A DNA stretch of 64,000 nucleotides, taken from NCBI GenBank assembly GCA_002337045.1, contig DDFF01000007.1, forward strand, positions 248,001 through 312,000, written 5' to 3'. Origin of the DNA: Bacteroidetes bacterium UBA1935. GTDB taxonomy: Bacteria; Bacteroidota; Bacteroidia; Chitinophagales; Chitinophagaceae. The notes under the pieces are model-generated. The model was not told the DNA's origin and did no database searches. It saw nothing but the letters and a program-made list of their open reading frames with translations. A program made the position numbers and the translations under genes. Each line of letters opens with the position of its first letter. The first letter of the stretch is position 1. Positions 24,225 to 33,757 of this stretch are shown here, in pieces.

Positions 24225-26120
24225 ATGAAAAAGAGCCTGTTTGCTGTTTTGTATTTTATATGCCTTTGGGCATTCTCTTCATGTGCGCAAAAAGAAGTAC
24301 CAGCAATCATTCCACAACCTGTTAGTATTACTGCTACTAACGGAGTATTCTTTACCCTTAGCTCTCCCGTAAAAATTGGTGCACATACCAATCAAGCGAG
24401 AGAAGTTGCTGAGTTTTTCAAAAGCAAAGTACTGGCTGCTACCGGCTATGGCTTTCAGGTTACAGAGCATGGCGATATCAATCTCAACATTAACACTACC
24501 ATCGATACAAAAATTGGCGATGAGGGCTACACGCTGTCTGTTACTAAAGAAGGTGTTACCATCAATGCCAACAAACCTGCTGGCCTGTTTTATGGCGTAC
24601 AAACATTACTGCAGTTACTACCCAAAGAAATAGAAAGCAAAGACCTTGTAAAGGCAGACTGGAAAATACCCGCAGTTGAAATAACAGACTACCCTCGTTT
24701 TGTATGGCGCGGGCTGATGCTTGACGTTAGCCGCCACTTCTTTACAGTTGATGAAGTGAAACAATACATAGACAATATGGCCCGCTACAAATACAACATA
24801 TTTCACTGGCACCTTACAGATGATAATGGCTGGCGCATAGAAATAAAATCATTCCCTCGTCTGGCACAGGTTGGTGGCTGCCGCGTCCCGCGCACAGGTA
24901 AGTTTGGCGACTATGAGTTACCCAAAGAAGGCGAGGCTGCAACAGACTGTGGTTATTATACACAAGAGCAAATAAAAGAAGTAATAACCTATGCAGCAGC
25001 AAGGCATATACAGGTAATGCCTGAGATAGATGTGCCGGGACATAGCAGTGCGGCTATTGCTGCTTACCCATATCTGTCTTGTACAAAAAATCCTAAAGCC
25101 ACTGTAAACCCGGGCACCAATACTGCCATTTGGGACAACGGCACTCTCAAAGGACAATCAATAGACAACACACTCAATCCATCAGATGAAAGGGTATATA
25201 CCTTCCTTGATTCTGTATATACAGAGATTGCTCGGCTGTTTCCATATCCGTACATACACATGGGTGGTGATGAATGCTTTAAAGGCTATTGGGAAAAAGA
25301 TGCTGACTGTCAGGCATTCATGAAAGCACTAAACATTCCTGATGCAAAAGGCTTACAAAGTTATTTTGTGAAACGTGTAGAGAAAATAATAGAAGCAAAA
25401 GGCAAGAAGCTGATTGGCTGGGATGAAATACTGGAAGGTGGCCTTGCACCAAATGCTGCAGTAATGAGCTGGCAAAGTGTAAAGGGTGGTATAGAAGCAG
25501 CAAAGATGGGACACTATGTGGTAATGACACCCAACCAGAATGTATATATCGATTTACCACAGGGCGATATCTCAGTAGAGCCTGAAGCGCTTACATACGG
25601 AACGGTAAGGCTGAAATCTGCTTACAATTTTGAGCCTGTACCGGATAGTGTTGACAGCAAATATATACTTGGCGGGCAAGCTAACCTATGGACAGAAAAA
25701 GTATATACCATGAAACACGGGCAGTACATGACATACCCGCGTGCGTGGGCGTTGGCAGATGTGTATTGGAGTCCTAAAGAAAAACGCGACTGGAATGGAT
25801 TTGTAAAGCGTATGGAATCTTACATGCAGCGAGCAGATATTGCAGGCATCAACTATGCCCGCAGTGCATACGATGCTGTTATCAGACCTCGAATAGAAGA
25901 TAATAAATTGATTGTAGAAATAGAAACAGAAATTGAGGGGCTGGACATCTACTACACAACCAACGGCAGCAAGCCCGATGATAAATCTGAGCTATATAAA
26001 AAGCCCATTACCAAAGATGGTAATTACACACTAAGTGCTACAACATACCGAAACGGGAAACCAATAGGTAAGGCAATAACGCTTCCTTACGATGTATTGA
26101 TGAAACGCGCTAAGAAATAA
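24225..26120 (+). CDS. Beta-N-acetylhexosaminidase, GH20, lipoprotein
   Basis: A 631-residue exo-acting hexosaminidase cleaving terminal GlcNAc/GalNAc from glycans or chitooligosaccharides by substrate-assisted catalysis. It has a lipoprotein signal (WAFSSC, Cys20), a GH20b N-terminal domain (about 25-150), and a TIM barrel beginning RFVWRGLMLDVSRHFF with FHWHLTDDNGWRIEI and the catalytic Asp349-Glu350 pair in HMGGDECFKGYW. The last ~80 residues (LDIYYTTNGSKPDDKSE) are a chitobiase/beta-hexosaminidase C-terminal fold. It lies 37 bases behind the GH3 gene, possibly cotranscribed, and ends 3 bases from convergent recQ. Confidence 0.95.
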   Translation: MKKSLFAVLYFICLWAFSSCAQKEVPAIIPQPVSITATNGVFFTLSSPVKIGAHTNQAREVAEFFKSKVLAATGYGFQVTEHGDINLNINTTIDTKIGDEGYTLSVTKEGVTINANKPAGLFYGVQTLLQLLPKEIESKDLVKADWKIPAVEITDYPRFVWRGLMLDVSRHFFTVDEVKQYIDNMARYKYNIFHWHLTDDNGWRIEIKSFPRLAQVGGCRVPRTGKFGDYELPKEGEAATDCGYYTQEQIKEVITYAAARHIQVMPEIDVPGHSSAAIAAYPYLSCTKNPKATVNPGTNTAIWDNGTLKGQSIDNTLNPSDERVYTFLDSVYTEIARLFPYPYIHMGGDECFKGYWEKDADCQAFMKALNIPDAKGLQSYFVKRVEKIIEAKGKKLIGWDEILEGGLAPNAAVMSWQSVKGGIEAAKMGHYVVMTPNQNVYIDLPQGDISVEPEALTYGTVRLKSAYNFEPVPDSVDSKYILGGQANLWTEKVYTMKHGQYMTYPRAWALADVYWSPKEKRDWNGFVKRMESYMQRADIAGINYARSAYDAVIRPRIEDNKLIVEIETEIEGLDIYYTTNGSKPDDKSELYKKPITKDGNYTLSATTYRNGKPIGKAITLPYDVLMKRAKK

Positions 26121-26123
26121 ACA

Positions 26124-28292
26124 TTATGCATCTTTGACCCATTCATAATGGGCCTGTGCAAATTTTATTTCACCGTATGTATAGTCATCGGGCAGCAAAT
26201 CCTTCAATGGCTTTAATGCCTGTGTGTGTCCCGTCTGCTTTATCAGGGCAAGGATATTATCCAGCTTTGTTTTATCTACAAGCTTTGTTGCATTCAGCTC
26301 TCCGCTTATTATAAATGGCAGCAAGTGTGCCTCTATGGTATTTACAGAAAGGTTTCTTTTCTGTGCTATATCTGCAACATCATACCCGTCCTTAAACATA
26401 TCGAAGCTGATGCGCTGTGTATTACTGATAGTAGCGGCTTTTGCTGGCTTAGCTACACGTTCTTTCTTCGGTGTTTTCAGTTGTATTTTACTTTCCAGCT
26501 TATGCTCGTTTGCATAGGCTTGTAATACTTTCATAAATGCAGGTCCATACTTGCCCACCTTATAATCACCAAAGCCAGAGATTCTTCTTAAGCCATCAAA
26601 AGTCAATGGCAGGTACGTTGCCATATCAAGCAACGTGTTATCGCCTACAATAATATATGCAGGCACATTCTCCTGTTCTGCAATTTCTCTTCGTACCTCT
26701 TTCAGTTCCCTCAGCAAATCAGGCTGATGTTGCGGCGCACTACTTACATCTGTTACTTCTTCTTTTGGTTTCTTCAGCACCAATGTCACCTCCAGTTCGC
26801 CACGCAATATGCGCCTGCTGGCTTCGTTCAGCTTCAGTGCAGGGTATGCACCATCTTCCAGTTCAACTAAGCGTTGCTGCAATAGCTGCCTCACTATAGC
26901 CTGCCATTCTTCTTTCTTTAGCTCCTTACCAACGCCATATGTTTTCAGTTCTTTGTGTGCAGGTAAAATCTTCGCGCTGTTCGAACCTCTTAAAAAATCT
27001 ATCAGGTATTCAGCACCAAAACGCTCACCTGTTCTTGTTACAGCAGACAGAATTTTCTGCGCCTCTACTGTAGCCGTGCGATGTTCCAGATTGCTCAAAC
27101 AATAATCGCAACTACCACAATAGGCTGGTGCACGCTCACCAAAGTATTGTAGTATATATTGCCTGCGGCAGCCTTCATACTCTGCAAACTCTTTCATTTG
27201 CAGCAGCTTTTTCTTCAGCACATTTGTCTGTACCGCATTGCCATCCACAGTTATAAAACGCAAAAGTTTGCTAATATCTCCCGAAGAATAATACATGATG
27301 GCATCACTCTTCAATCCATCCCTGCCTGCGCGCCCTGTTTCCTGATAGTAGCCTTCCATATTTTTCGGCACATCGTAGTGCAATACAAAACGCACGTTGG
27401 GCTTGTCTATACCCATACCAAATGCAATAGTGGCTACAATGATTTTAGTATCATCTCGCTGAAAAGACTCCTGCACTCTTGCACGCTCATCATTACCCAT
27501 ACCTGCATGATAATACGCTGCATCGTAACCTACTTCTTTCAGTTTAGATGCAATGCTTTCTGTACTGGCTCTCGATAGTGTGTATATGATACCACTGTCA
27601 TTTCTATGTTTATCCAGATAATGTATTATCTGCTCAAATGCTTTTTTCTTGGGCTGTATGTAGTAACTGATATTTGCCCTGTTGAATGACGATATGAAAA
27701 CCTGTGGCTGACGCAATGCCAGCTTTTCTAAAATATCTCTTTGTGTAATAGTATCTGCACTGGCAGTAAGCGCTATGACAGGCACCTGTGGAAAGTGTTG
27801 CTTCAGTGCTGCTAATCCCAGATACTCAGGACGAAAATCATGCCCCCACTGCGATATACAGTGTGCCTCATCTACGGCAAACAAACTGCAAGGCAGTGTA
27901 GTCAGAAAATTAATGAACTGCATACCGCTGGCAAACAATCGTTCCGGCGCCAGATACAATAGCTTCACTTCCCCGTTTCTTACAGCGGTAATGATAGTGT
28001 TCTGTTCAGAATTGCTTAGTGTAGAGTTGAGATACGCAGCCCTGATACCATTTGCCTGCAGTGCATCCACCTGATCTTTCATCAATGCTATCAGCGGAGA
28101 TATTACTATCGTTAATCCGTCCAGCAATACTGCAGGCAACTGATAGCATATAGACTTACCACCACCTGTTGGCATGATGGCCATTACGTCTTTACCGCTC
28201 AGTACGGTTTCAATAATTACTTGCTGATTCAGGCGGAAATTGTCGTAACCAAAGAAGTGCTTCAGCGCCTGGTGAATAGGATATTTCTTCAT
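26124..28292 (-). CDS. recQ: ATP-dependent DNA helicase RecQ
   Basis: A 722-residue 3'-5' helicase. GGGKSICYQLPA is motif I, DEAHCISQWGHDFRPEYLGL motif II with the RecQ loop, and GYYQETGRAGRDG motif VI. A zinc-binding RQC part (CRRQYILQYFG then CGSCDYC) and an HRDC domain (ENVPAYIIVGDNTLLDMATY) follow. After HRDC there is an extra C-terminal region of about 120 residues that looks like a helix-turn-helix (VADIAQKRNLSVNTIEAHLL), as in many Bacteroidota RecQ proteins. It acts in recombination and fork repair. Its start shares a base with the heptose kinase stop (TAATG). Confidence 0.96.
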   Translation of the reverse strand: MKKYPIHQALKHFFGYDNFRLNQQVIIETVLSGKDVMAIMPTGGGKSICYQLPAVLLDGLTIVISPLIALMKDQVDALQANGIRAAYLNSTLSNSEQNTIITAVRNGEVKLLYLAPERLFASGMQFINFLTTLPCSLFAVDEAHCISQWGHDFRPEYLGLAALKQHFPQVPVIALTASADTITQRDILEKLALRQPQVFISSFNRANISYYIQPKKKAFEQIIHYLDKHRNDSGIIYTLSRASTESIASKLKEVGYDAAYYHAGMGNDERARVQESFQRDDTKIIVATIAFGMGIDKPNVRFVLHYDVPKNMEGYYQETGRAGRDGLKSDAIMYYSSGDISKLLRFITVDGNAVQTNVLKKKLLQMKEFAEYEGCRRQYILQYFGERAPAYCGSCDYCLSNLEHRTATVEAQKILSAVTRTGERFGAEYLIDFLRGSNSAKILPAHKELKTYGVGKELKKEEWQAIVRQLLQQRLVELEDGAYPALKLNEASRRILRGELEVTLVLKKPKEEVTDVSSAPQHQPDLLRELKEVRREIAEQENVPAYIIVGDNTLLDMATYLPLTFDGLRRISGFGDYKVGKYGPAFMKVLQAYANEHKLESKIQLKTPKKERVAKPAKAATISNTQRISFDMFKDGYDVADIAQKRNLSVNTIEAHLLPFIISGELNATKLVDKTKLDNILALIKQTGHTQALKPLKDLLPDDYTYGEIKFAQAHYEWVKDA

Positions 28293-29290
28293 TATGCGGT
28301 GGCTATCAGTCGTTCACACTCTTGCAGCAATTGCTGCTTGTCTATCGGCACTACGCCTACACGTTCGCACACCAACCCACCTGCTATGTTCGATACCTGC
28401 GCCATCAATGTGGCATCTTTTGTAAGTGCATAGATTACAGATGCCGTGGCTATTACTGTATCTCCCGCACCACTTACATCTTTTATCTCTCGCTTATGTG
28501 TTGGTATTATCTCGCTCGATGCATGATGGTAATACACGCCTTTCTCTGAAAGGGTAATGAATGTAACATCATGTTTCAATGCATTACGCAACGCATTATG
28601 TGCAGCATCCAACTCTTCTTTGCTAACAGTTGCAACATCCATATCCAACCCTTCCCTTACTTCTTTCAGGTTGGGCTTGAAAACGGTTACGTTTTTATAC
28701 GCTAGAAAATTCTTTTTCTTCGGATCAACAGTTGTTACTATTCCCAGATGCTTGCAATGTGTTGTAATCTTATCTATCACATTTTCCTTCAGCACACCTT
28801 TGTTGTAGTCTTCAAATATTACTACCTGTGGTTTTTCTATTTGCAGATAGCGCATCACCATATCTATAAACGGATGCTCCTCGGCTGTTGTCAGGTCATC
28901 ACAAATCTCTTCATCCAGTCGCATCATATGTTTGTCGTCTACTATGATGCGTGTTTTGGTAGTAGTAGGCCTGTGGTGGCTCTTTATAAGTAGGGTAGTA
29001 TCAATGCCTGCATCGTTCGCCAGTTGTTCCAGTATCAGCCCGTCATTATCATCACCCACAATACTTGCCAATGTTACTTTAGCACCCAACGCAATACAGT
29101 TTAGTGCCACATTTGCTGCACCGCCCAGGCGATTATCTCTTTTCTTTACCGTTACTATCGGCACAGGTGCTTCGGGCGACATGCGCTCTACGACACCCCA
29201 CCTGTAGTTATCCAGCATTACATCTCCTATCACAACAACATGTAGTTGTTGCATATCATCAAACAGCTTATGCAGTCCTTGTTTATCCAT
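28292..29290 (-). CDS. D-glycero-beta-D-manno-heptose-7-phosphate kinase (HldE domain I-like)
   Basis: A 332-residue PfkB-family kinase. GDVMLDNYRWGVVERMSPEA and RLGGAANVALNCIALG are the substrate-binding segments of RfaE/HldE domain I; DVSGAGDTVIATASV holds the catalytic base Asp. It is the single-domain form without the adenylyltransferase domain of bifunctional HldE (about 475 residues), so a separate adenylyltransferase would be required for ADP-heptose synthesis. It overlaps the permease by 8 bp and recQ by 1 bp, within one operon. Confidence 0.9.
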   Translation of the reverse strand: MDKQGLHKLFDDMQQLHVVVIGDVMLDNYRWGVVERMSPEAPVPIVTVKKRDNRLGGAANVALNCIALGAKVTLASIVGDDNDGLILEQLANDAGIDTTLLIKSHHRPTTTKTRIIVDDKHMMRLDEEICDDLTTAEEHPFIDMVMRYLQIEKPQVVIFEDYNKGVLKENVIDKITTHCKHLGIVTTVDPKKKNFLAYKNVTVFKPNLKEVREGLDMDVATVSKEELDAAHNALRNALKHDVTFITLSEKGVYYHHASSEIIPTHKREIKDVSGAGDTVIATASVIYALTKDATLMAQVSNIAGGLVCERVGVVPIDKQQLLQECERLIATA

Positions 29291-30725
29291 TGGTCTTATT
29301 CCCTCTCCTGTTCAGATAGTAGTATACAGGTATACCTGCCAATACTATTATCAATCCCGGCCATGTGTATTCAGGTTTGTATTGCAGCAGCACCACACAT
29401 ATAAATGATGCCAGTAAAATATAAATCAAAGGTATGACAGGATATCCAAACGCTTTGTACGGCCTTGGCATATCCGGTTGTGTTTTGCGCAACTTAAAGA
29501 TGCCTGCGATAGTTAGTGCATAAAACAGCAATACGGTAAAGATGATGAAGTCGAGTAGGTTACCATATTGTCCGCTAAGGCATAGCAGACACGCCCATAT
29601 ACATTGCATCCACAATGCTTTTGAAGGCACACCGTTTTTATTCAATTTGCCTGCTGCGGGGAGAAACAAACCATCGTTTGCCATTGTATAATACACACGC
29701 GCACCCGAAAGTATCAACCCGTTGTTACAACCAAACGTAGATACCATTATCAGCAGTGCTATAACTGTAGTGCCTATACCGCCAAATATCTTCAGCGCTG
29801 CAGCCAGTGCTACCCTGTCAGATGGTGCATTGGCAATCTCGCTGATGCTCATCACATTCAGGTACATAAAGTTCATAGATACATATAGCAGCGTTACCAC
29901 TACTGTACCTATAAATAAGCTCAAGCCAATATTACGCTCAGGCTTTTTTATTTCACCTGCTATAAATGTTACGTTATTCCATGCATCGCTGGAGAATAAT
30001 GCACCTACCATTGCCACACACAGCGCCGCAACCAGCCCCATACCCGAAAGGCTTTCGTGGTTGATTACAGTAGTGCTTGTTGTTATCTTCTTGGCAAACC
30101 ATGCATCGGTCCAGTTATTCGTCCAGATGCTGCTATCTTTTACCAACGCAAAACCAAACACCACCAACGCTGCCATTGCCAGTATTTTGGCACTGGTAAA
30201 GATGAACTGTATCCACTTAGCATTCTTTACGCCTTGTGTATTAATGTAGGTGAGTAGTATAATGGTTGCTAAACCCGTAAGCTGTGCTGCGGTAATCTTA
30301 AAATCGTTTATAGGTCCCAACTTCATAGGCCCTACAAATACATTCTCTTCTCCCAGTGCAGGTATCAGGTAGCCGGTAAATTTACCAAAGCCCACACCTA
30401 CGGCTGCGATAGTACCAGTCTGTATCACGGCAAAAAACGCCCACCCGTACAGGAAGCCATACATTTTACCAAATGCCTCTCGCAGGTACACATACTGCCC
30501 ACCTGCCTGCGGGTACATGCCGCTCAGCTCTCCATAGCTAAGTGCTGCAGACAGTGTGATGAAGCCTGACACAAGCCACACAACCACCAACCAGCCTGCG
30601 CTGCCTACATTGCGTGCTATATCTGCACTAACAATAAATATTCCTGAACCTATCATGGAGCCTATAACCAAAAGGGCCCCATCCATTAATGTCAGCGATC
30701 GTTGAAAAGAAGACTTGTTTTCCAA
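29283..30725 (-). CDS. APC family amino acid permease
   Basis: A 480-residue inner-membrane transporter with 12 predicted helices. The first helix carries the typical discontinuous substrate motif GSMIGSGIFIVSADIARNVG, and SYGELSGMYPQAGGQYVYLR is the conserved helix 2-3 segment of the LAT/amino acid-polyamine-organocation superfamily. FSSDAWNNVTFIAGEIKKPE is also typical. It should import or exchange an amino acid with H+ or another amino acid; specificity is unknown. It lies 24 bases behind the OmpH-like gene and overlaps the heptose kinase gene by 8 bp. Confidence 0.91.
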   Translation of the reverse strand: MENKSSFQRSLTLMDGALLVIGSMIGSGIFIVSADIARNVGSAGWLVVVWLVSGFITLSAALSYGELSGMYPQAGGQYVYLREAFGKMYGFLYGWAFFAVIQTGTIAAVGVGFGKFTGYLIPALGEENVFVGPMKLGPINDFKITAAQLTGLATIILLTYINTQGVKNAKWIQFIFTSAKILAMAALVVFGFALVKDSSIWTNNWTDAWFAKKITTSTTVINHESLSGMGLVAALCVAMVGALFSSDAWNNVTFIAGEIKKPERNIGLSLFIGTVVVTLLYVSMNFMYLNVMSISEIANAPSDRVALAAALKIFGGIGTTVIALLIMVSTFGCNNGLILSGARVYYTMANDGLFLPAAGKLNKNGVPSKALWMQCIWACLLCLSGQYGNLLDFIIFTVLLFYALTIAGIFKLRKTQPDMPRPYKAFGYPVIPLIYILLASFICVVLLQYKPEYTWPGLIIVLAGIPVYYYLNRRGNKTNG

Positions 30726-30749
30726 GCAGCGTTATTTTCAAGAAAAATA

Positions 30750-31361
30750 CTACTTTTTCTTCTCTGTTTCTGCTTGCAGGTTTTTAGAGTCTTCATTCAT
30801 TGCCGCAACTATATCATTGGTAATATCCAATGCCTTGTTTGCATACATGATAGAACCACTCTTTGTATAAGAAAGGATGTAGTCATACTTACCATCCTTA
30901 TTATAGTTGCCTATTATCTTATCCAGCTGCTGTTGCAGCTTGGTATTAAACTCCTCCTGCTCTTTCATCAGCTGTACAGTAAGCGACTCTTCCCTTGTCT
31001 TCAGGCTTTGCTCCATCTGCATCAGGCGTTTGCCTATGCTCTGTTGTTCAGCTTCCGTCATAGTACCTGCCTGTGCTTTGCGTTGTGCTGCTGCATAGTC
31101 GTTTTGCAGTTGTTGTGCGCTACGTTGCAGTTCTGCCTTCATACCTTCCTGGCGAGCCTCAAATTTCTTGCGTTGTTCTTTCAGATATTCATACTTAGAC
31201 TCCAGCGTATCTATGTTCACATAGGCAATCTTAGTAGAAGCAGCCTCACCTGCCGGTGTCGCACTTACAGCCTTGGGCTTATCACCACCTGTTTTCATTA
31301 CAAACAGTGCAATAACACCTGCCAGTGCAAGCGCGCTAAGTATCGTTGAAAGATTTTTCAT
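30750..31361 (-). CDS. OmpH/Skp family periplasmic chaperone
   Basis: A 203-residue protein with an N-terminal hydrophobic signal or anchor (residues 4-23), the start of the Skp fold (KIAYVNIDTLESKYEYLKEQ), a long charged coiled coil (about 65-145, rich in Gln, Lys and Glu) and a closing segment (DYILSYTKSGSIMYANKALD) typical of OmpH. Skp-type trimers hold unfolded outer-membrane proteins in the periplasm. It is the first gene of the operon with the APC permease, heptose kinase and recQ. A TACTTTTG -7 box is at 31391-31398. Confidence 0.88.
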   Translation of the reverse strand: MKNLSTILSALALAGVIALFVMKTGGDKPKAVSATPAGEAASTKIAYVNIDTLESKYEYLKEQRKKFEARQEGMKAELQRSAQQLQNDYAAAQRKAQAGTMTEAEQQSIGKRLMQMEQSLKTREESLTVQLMKEQEEFNTKLQQQLDKIIGNYNKDGKYDYILSYTKSGSIMYANKALDITNDIVAAMNEDSKNLQAETEKKK

Positions 31362-31390
31362 TGTATCAGTTTCTGTTGATTATTGTGTTG

Positions 31391-31398
31391 CAAAAGTA
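31391..31398 (-). promoter_or_regulatory. -7 box of the OmpH-like operon
   Basis: TACTTTTG (minus strand) matches TAnnTTTG about 30 bases upstream of the OmpH-like ATG. Confidence 0.55.
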
Positions 31399-31463
31399 AT
31401 ATCTATTCTGCCAGTTTGCATCTACCGGCTTTCTTAAATGTTTTATAATATCTGTAAAAAACA

Positions 31464-31493
31464 AATGGGCTGTCTTTGTTGAGACAACCCATT
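31464..31493 (-). terminator. Terminator of the exbBDD-tonB operon
   Basis: AATGGGTTGTC and GACAGCCCATT (minus strand) form an 11-base stem with one mismatch and an 8-base loop, followed by TTTGTTTTTT. It lies 23 bases past the tonB stop. Confidence 0.78.
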
Positions 31494-31515
31494 CAATTGT
31501 ATTGTTATCAAGCTA

Positions 31516-32301
31516 CTACTCGAGCCTGAATGTGATACGCTGTGTATAATAAACACGAACCGGACGACCGTTTTGTTTACCAGGTTTCCATTTAGGGAAG
31601 CTAGACACAACGCGTACTGCTTCTTCATCGCAACCTGCACCTATTTTTTTACCTACCACCTTAGCATCCGTTACGCTACCATCTTCTGCAACAATAAACT
31701 GTACAGTTACTGTACCTTCTATGTTGTTTTCTTTCGCACCTTCAGGATACCTCAGATTTTTTTGCAGGAAAGAAGGAATATCAAACGGTGGCTCAGGCAT
31801 TTGCTCCACATAACGGAAAGTTTCCGTAGGAGGCGCTTCTACCACACCAGTACCTGGGGCATCGATAGGCGCTTCAATAGCATTTGCATCGCCTTCTTGT
31901 GTCTTGACACCCACGTTTGTGATTTCCTGTTGTTCAGGTGGCTTTTCATCTTCTTTCACCTCTTCATCCTTCTTGATAACAGGAGGAGTGAATTTTACCG
32001 TCGGCTTCACCGGTGGCGGTGGTGGCGGTGGTGGTGGTGGCGGTGGCTTCTTAGGGTCTATTGGCGGTGGTTCTGCCAATGTCACCTCTTTTATGATAGC
32101 AACCTTCGCCTTTTCTTTCGGCTTCAGCTTCGATATAAAACCATAACCAACGGTAACAACTGCTATGCCGGCCAATACCATCATAGACCTTGCTACACGC
32201 TTCGGATAGTTTTTACGCAACTCGTAGCCACCGTAAGCTTTGTTACGGCCCTCGAACAAGATGTCGAGGTAGTCGCTGTTGAGTATTTTATTGATATCCA
32301 T
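31516..32301 (-). CDS. tonB: Energy transducer TonB
   Basis: A 261-residue TonB protein that carries proton-motive energy from ExbB/ExbD to outer-membrane TonB-dependent (SusC-like) receptors. A cytoplasmic N-terminus (DYLDILFEGRNKAYGGYELR, typical for Bacteroidota) precedes one transmembrane helix (about 38-58), a long proline-rich periplasmic spacer with 12 consecutive prolines, and the TonB C-terminal domain (FLQKNLRYPEGAKENNIEGT to the end). It is the last gene of exbB-exbD-exbD-tonB. The poly-proline run is encoded by alternating GGT/GGC triplets on the plus strand, a repeat prone to slippage. Confidence 0.95.
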   Translation of the reverse strand: MDINKILNSDYLDILFEGRNKAYGGYELRKNYPKRVARSMMVLAGIAVVTVGYGFISKLKPKEKAKVAIIKEVTLAEPPPIDPKKPPPPPPPPPPPPVKPTVKFTPPVIKKDEEVKEDEKPPEQQEITNVGVKTQEGDANAIEAPIDAPGTGVVEAPPTETFRYVEQMPEPPFDIPSFLQKNLRYPEGAKENNIEGTVTVQFIVAEDGSVTDAKVVGKKIGAGCDEEAVRVVSSFPKWKPGKQNGRPVRVYYTQRITFRLE

Positions 32302-32360
32302 TTTAAAAATTCCTTTTAATTGTTAGATGCAAAGAAGATCTTTTTCCATAATCGGTAGCA

Positions 32361-32954
32361 TTACTGCACACCGTTTGCCTGCTCTGTCATCTGGATAAAT
32401 TCCTTGTCAACAGGTGTAATGTCAACAATGGCATATACCCTTATATCGTTAATGCTCATCTCATCCAGCATGTTTACCAGATCTTCGTAAGTACTGGTTA
32501 CATCGGGCTTGATGATGATTGTTACCTGATCTTTAGGACCAAGTGCACCTGAAGCTTTTAACTCTTCAACTGCTTTTTTCTTATTGATGAGCACATCGCG
32601 AATACCATCTTTCGGTTTGAAGTAGGTAACGTTCAGTTGAGGTGGTTTTGTCGGATCATCACCAATACCTTCATAGTAATAGATACGGTGATCTTTACTC
32701 AACAGTACCGATATTACCGTACTAGCTTTAATCTTGGTTTGTTCCTCTTCCTTGATTTGCTCATCCTTATACGGCATGTTTATCTCCATAGTCTTAGGCT
32801 TAGACATGGTTGTTGTATACATAAAGAATGTAATCAACAGAAAGCCTAAGTCCACCATGGGAGTAAGGTCTATGCGCGTAGAAAGTTTCTTTCCTTTCTT
32901 GACCCCGGGCCCTTTCTTATGACCTCCGCCACTGGAGGTATCCATTTCAGCCAT
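32361..32954 (-). CDS. exbD: Biopolymer transporter ExbD (second copy)
   Basis: A 197-residue ExbD family protein: a Gly/Lys-rich N-terminus, a single transmembrane helix containing the proton-relay Asp (RIDLTPMVDLGFLLITFFMY), and a periplasmic domain. It forms part of the inner-membrane motor with ExbB and TonB. It lies 48 bases after the first exbD and 59 bases before tonB. Two different ExbD genes in a row are the usual arrangement in Bacteroidota and may form a heteromeric stator. Confidence 0.93.
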   Translation of the reverse strand: MAEMDTSSGGGHKKGPGVKKGKKLSTRIDLTPMVDLGFLLITFFMYTTTMSKPKTMEINMPYKDEQIKEEEQTKIKASTVISVLLSKDHRIYYYEGIGDDPTKPPQLNVTYFKPKDGIRDVLINKKKAVEELKASGALGPKDQVTIIIKPDVTSTYEDLVNMLDEMSINDIRVYAIVDITPVDKEFIQMTEQANGVQ

Positions 32955-33002
32955 GGAAAAACTTTTTTATAGTGGTTAACTAATATTATTTTCTTCTGAA
33001 AA

Positions 33003-33665
33003 CTACTTCTTAGCCGGCGCACCCATTTGGATGTCGTAAGCTGCAGTACCCGGAGGTACAGCTTTCAGCCCCGTTATCAGGTTGAATTTGAAAATCTTCC
33101 AACCTTCCAACGTAGTTATTATTTTTTTGATGTCCGGGTAAGATGCATCACCGTCTGCTTTAATTGTAATACGCAGTTTAGGATTGTTATTCCTAGCCAG
33201 GCGTATCCATGCAGCCAGCTCATTTGCATCAGATGTTACCACAGTATCAGTAGGTATACCAGTAGCTGTTTTATCAAACTCTTTCTGTTGTGCAGGATCT
33301 GCAGCCAGATAAGATTTTAATTGGCTCAGCGGTACGCCGATAGATGAACCTTTAGCAAACTTTGTCTTCTCCTCTTCAGAAAGGCCGAGCTTTTTGTACT
33401 CATCCATATCATCAATCAGGGCTTTCCTTACGTTTACGTTATCAACAGAGAAAAACATCCTGCCTTTTTCGTCTACAGTTATCATCATGATGTCTGCATC
33501 AGGCAAAGGAATTTCAGATATAGAGTTAGGCGTCGTTACCGTTACTGGCTCGTCAGGTTTAAACTTGGTAGCCAGCATGAAGAAGGTAAGAAGCAGGAAG
33601 GCAACGTCACACATGGCGGTCATATCCACGTGGGTGCTTTTCCTTGGCATTTTTAATTTTGGCAT
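33003..33665 (-). CDS. exbD: Biopolymer transporter ExbD (first copy)
   Basis: A 220-residue ExbD. KSTHVDMTAMCDVAFLLLTF is the transmembrane segment with the conserved Asp at the proton path. The periplasmic part is about 20 residues longer than that of the second ExbD, with a segment near residues 130-160 that may be an insertion. It is placed 92 bases after exbB. Confidence 0.92.
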   Translation of the reverse strand: MPKLKMPRKSTHVDMTAMCDVAFLLLTFFMLATKFKPDEPVTVTTPNSISEIPLPDADIMMITVDEKGRMFFSVDNVNVRKALIDDMDEYKKLGLSEEEKTKFAKGSSIGVPLSQLKSYLAADPAQQKEFDKTATGIPTDTVVTSDANELAAWIRLARNNNPKLRITIKADGDASYPDIKKIITTLEGWKIFKFNLITGLKAVPPGTAAYDIQMGAPAKK

Positions 33666-33757
33666 CGCTTATTTTTTTTCTTCAACTGTTAATAGTAATA
33701 AGATCCGATAATGTCGTTTTTCCATAAAACTAAGTATGTACTCAACGGCAGCAACTA

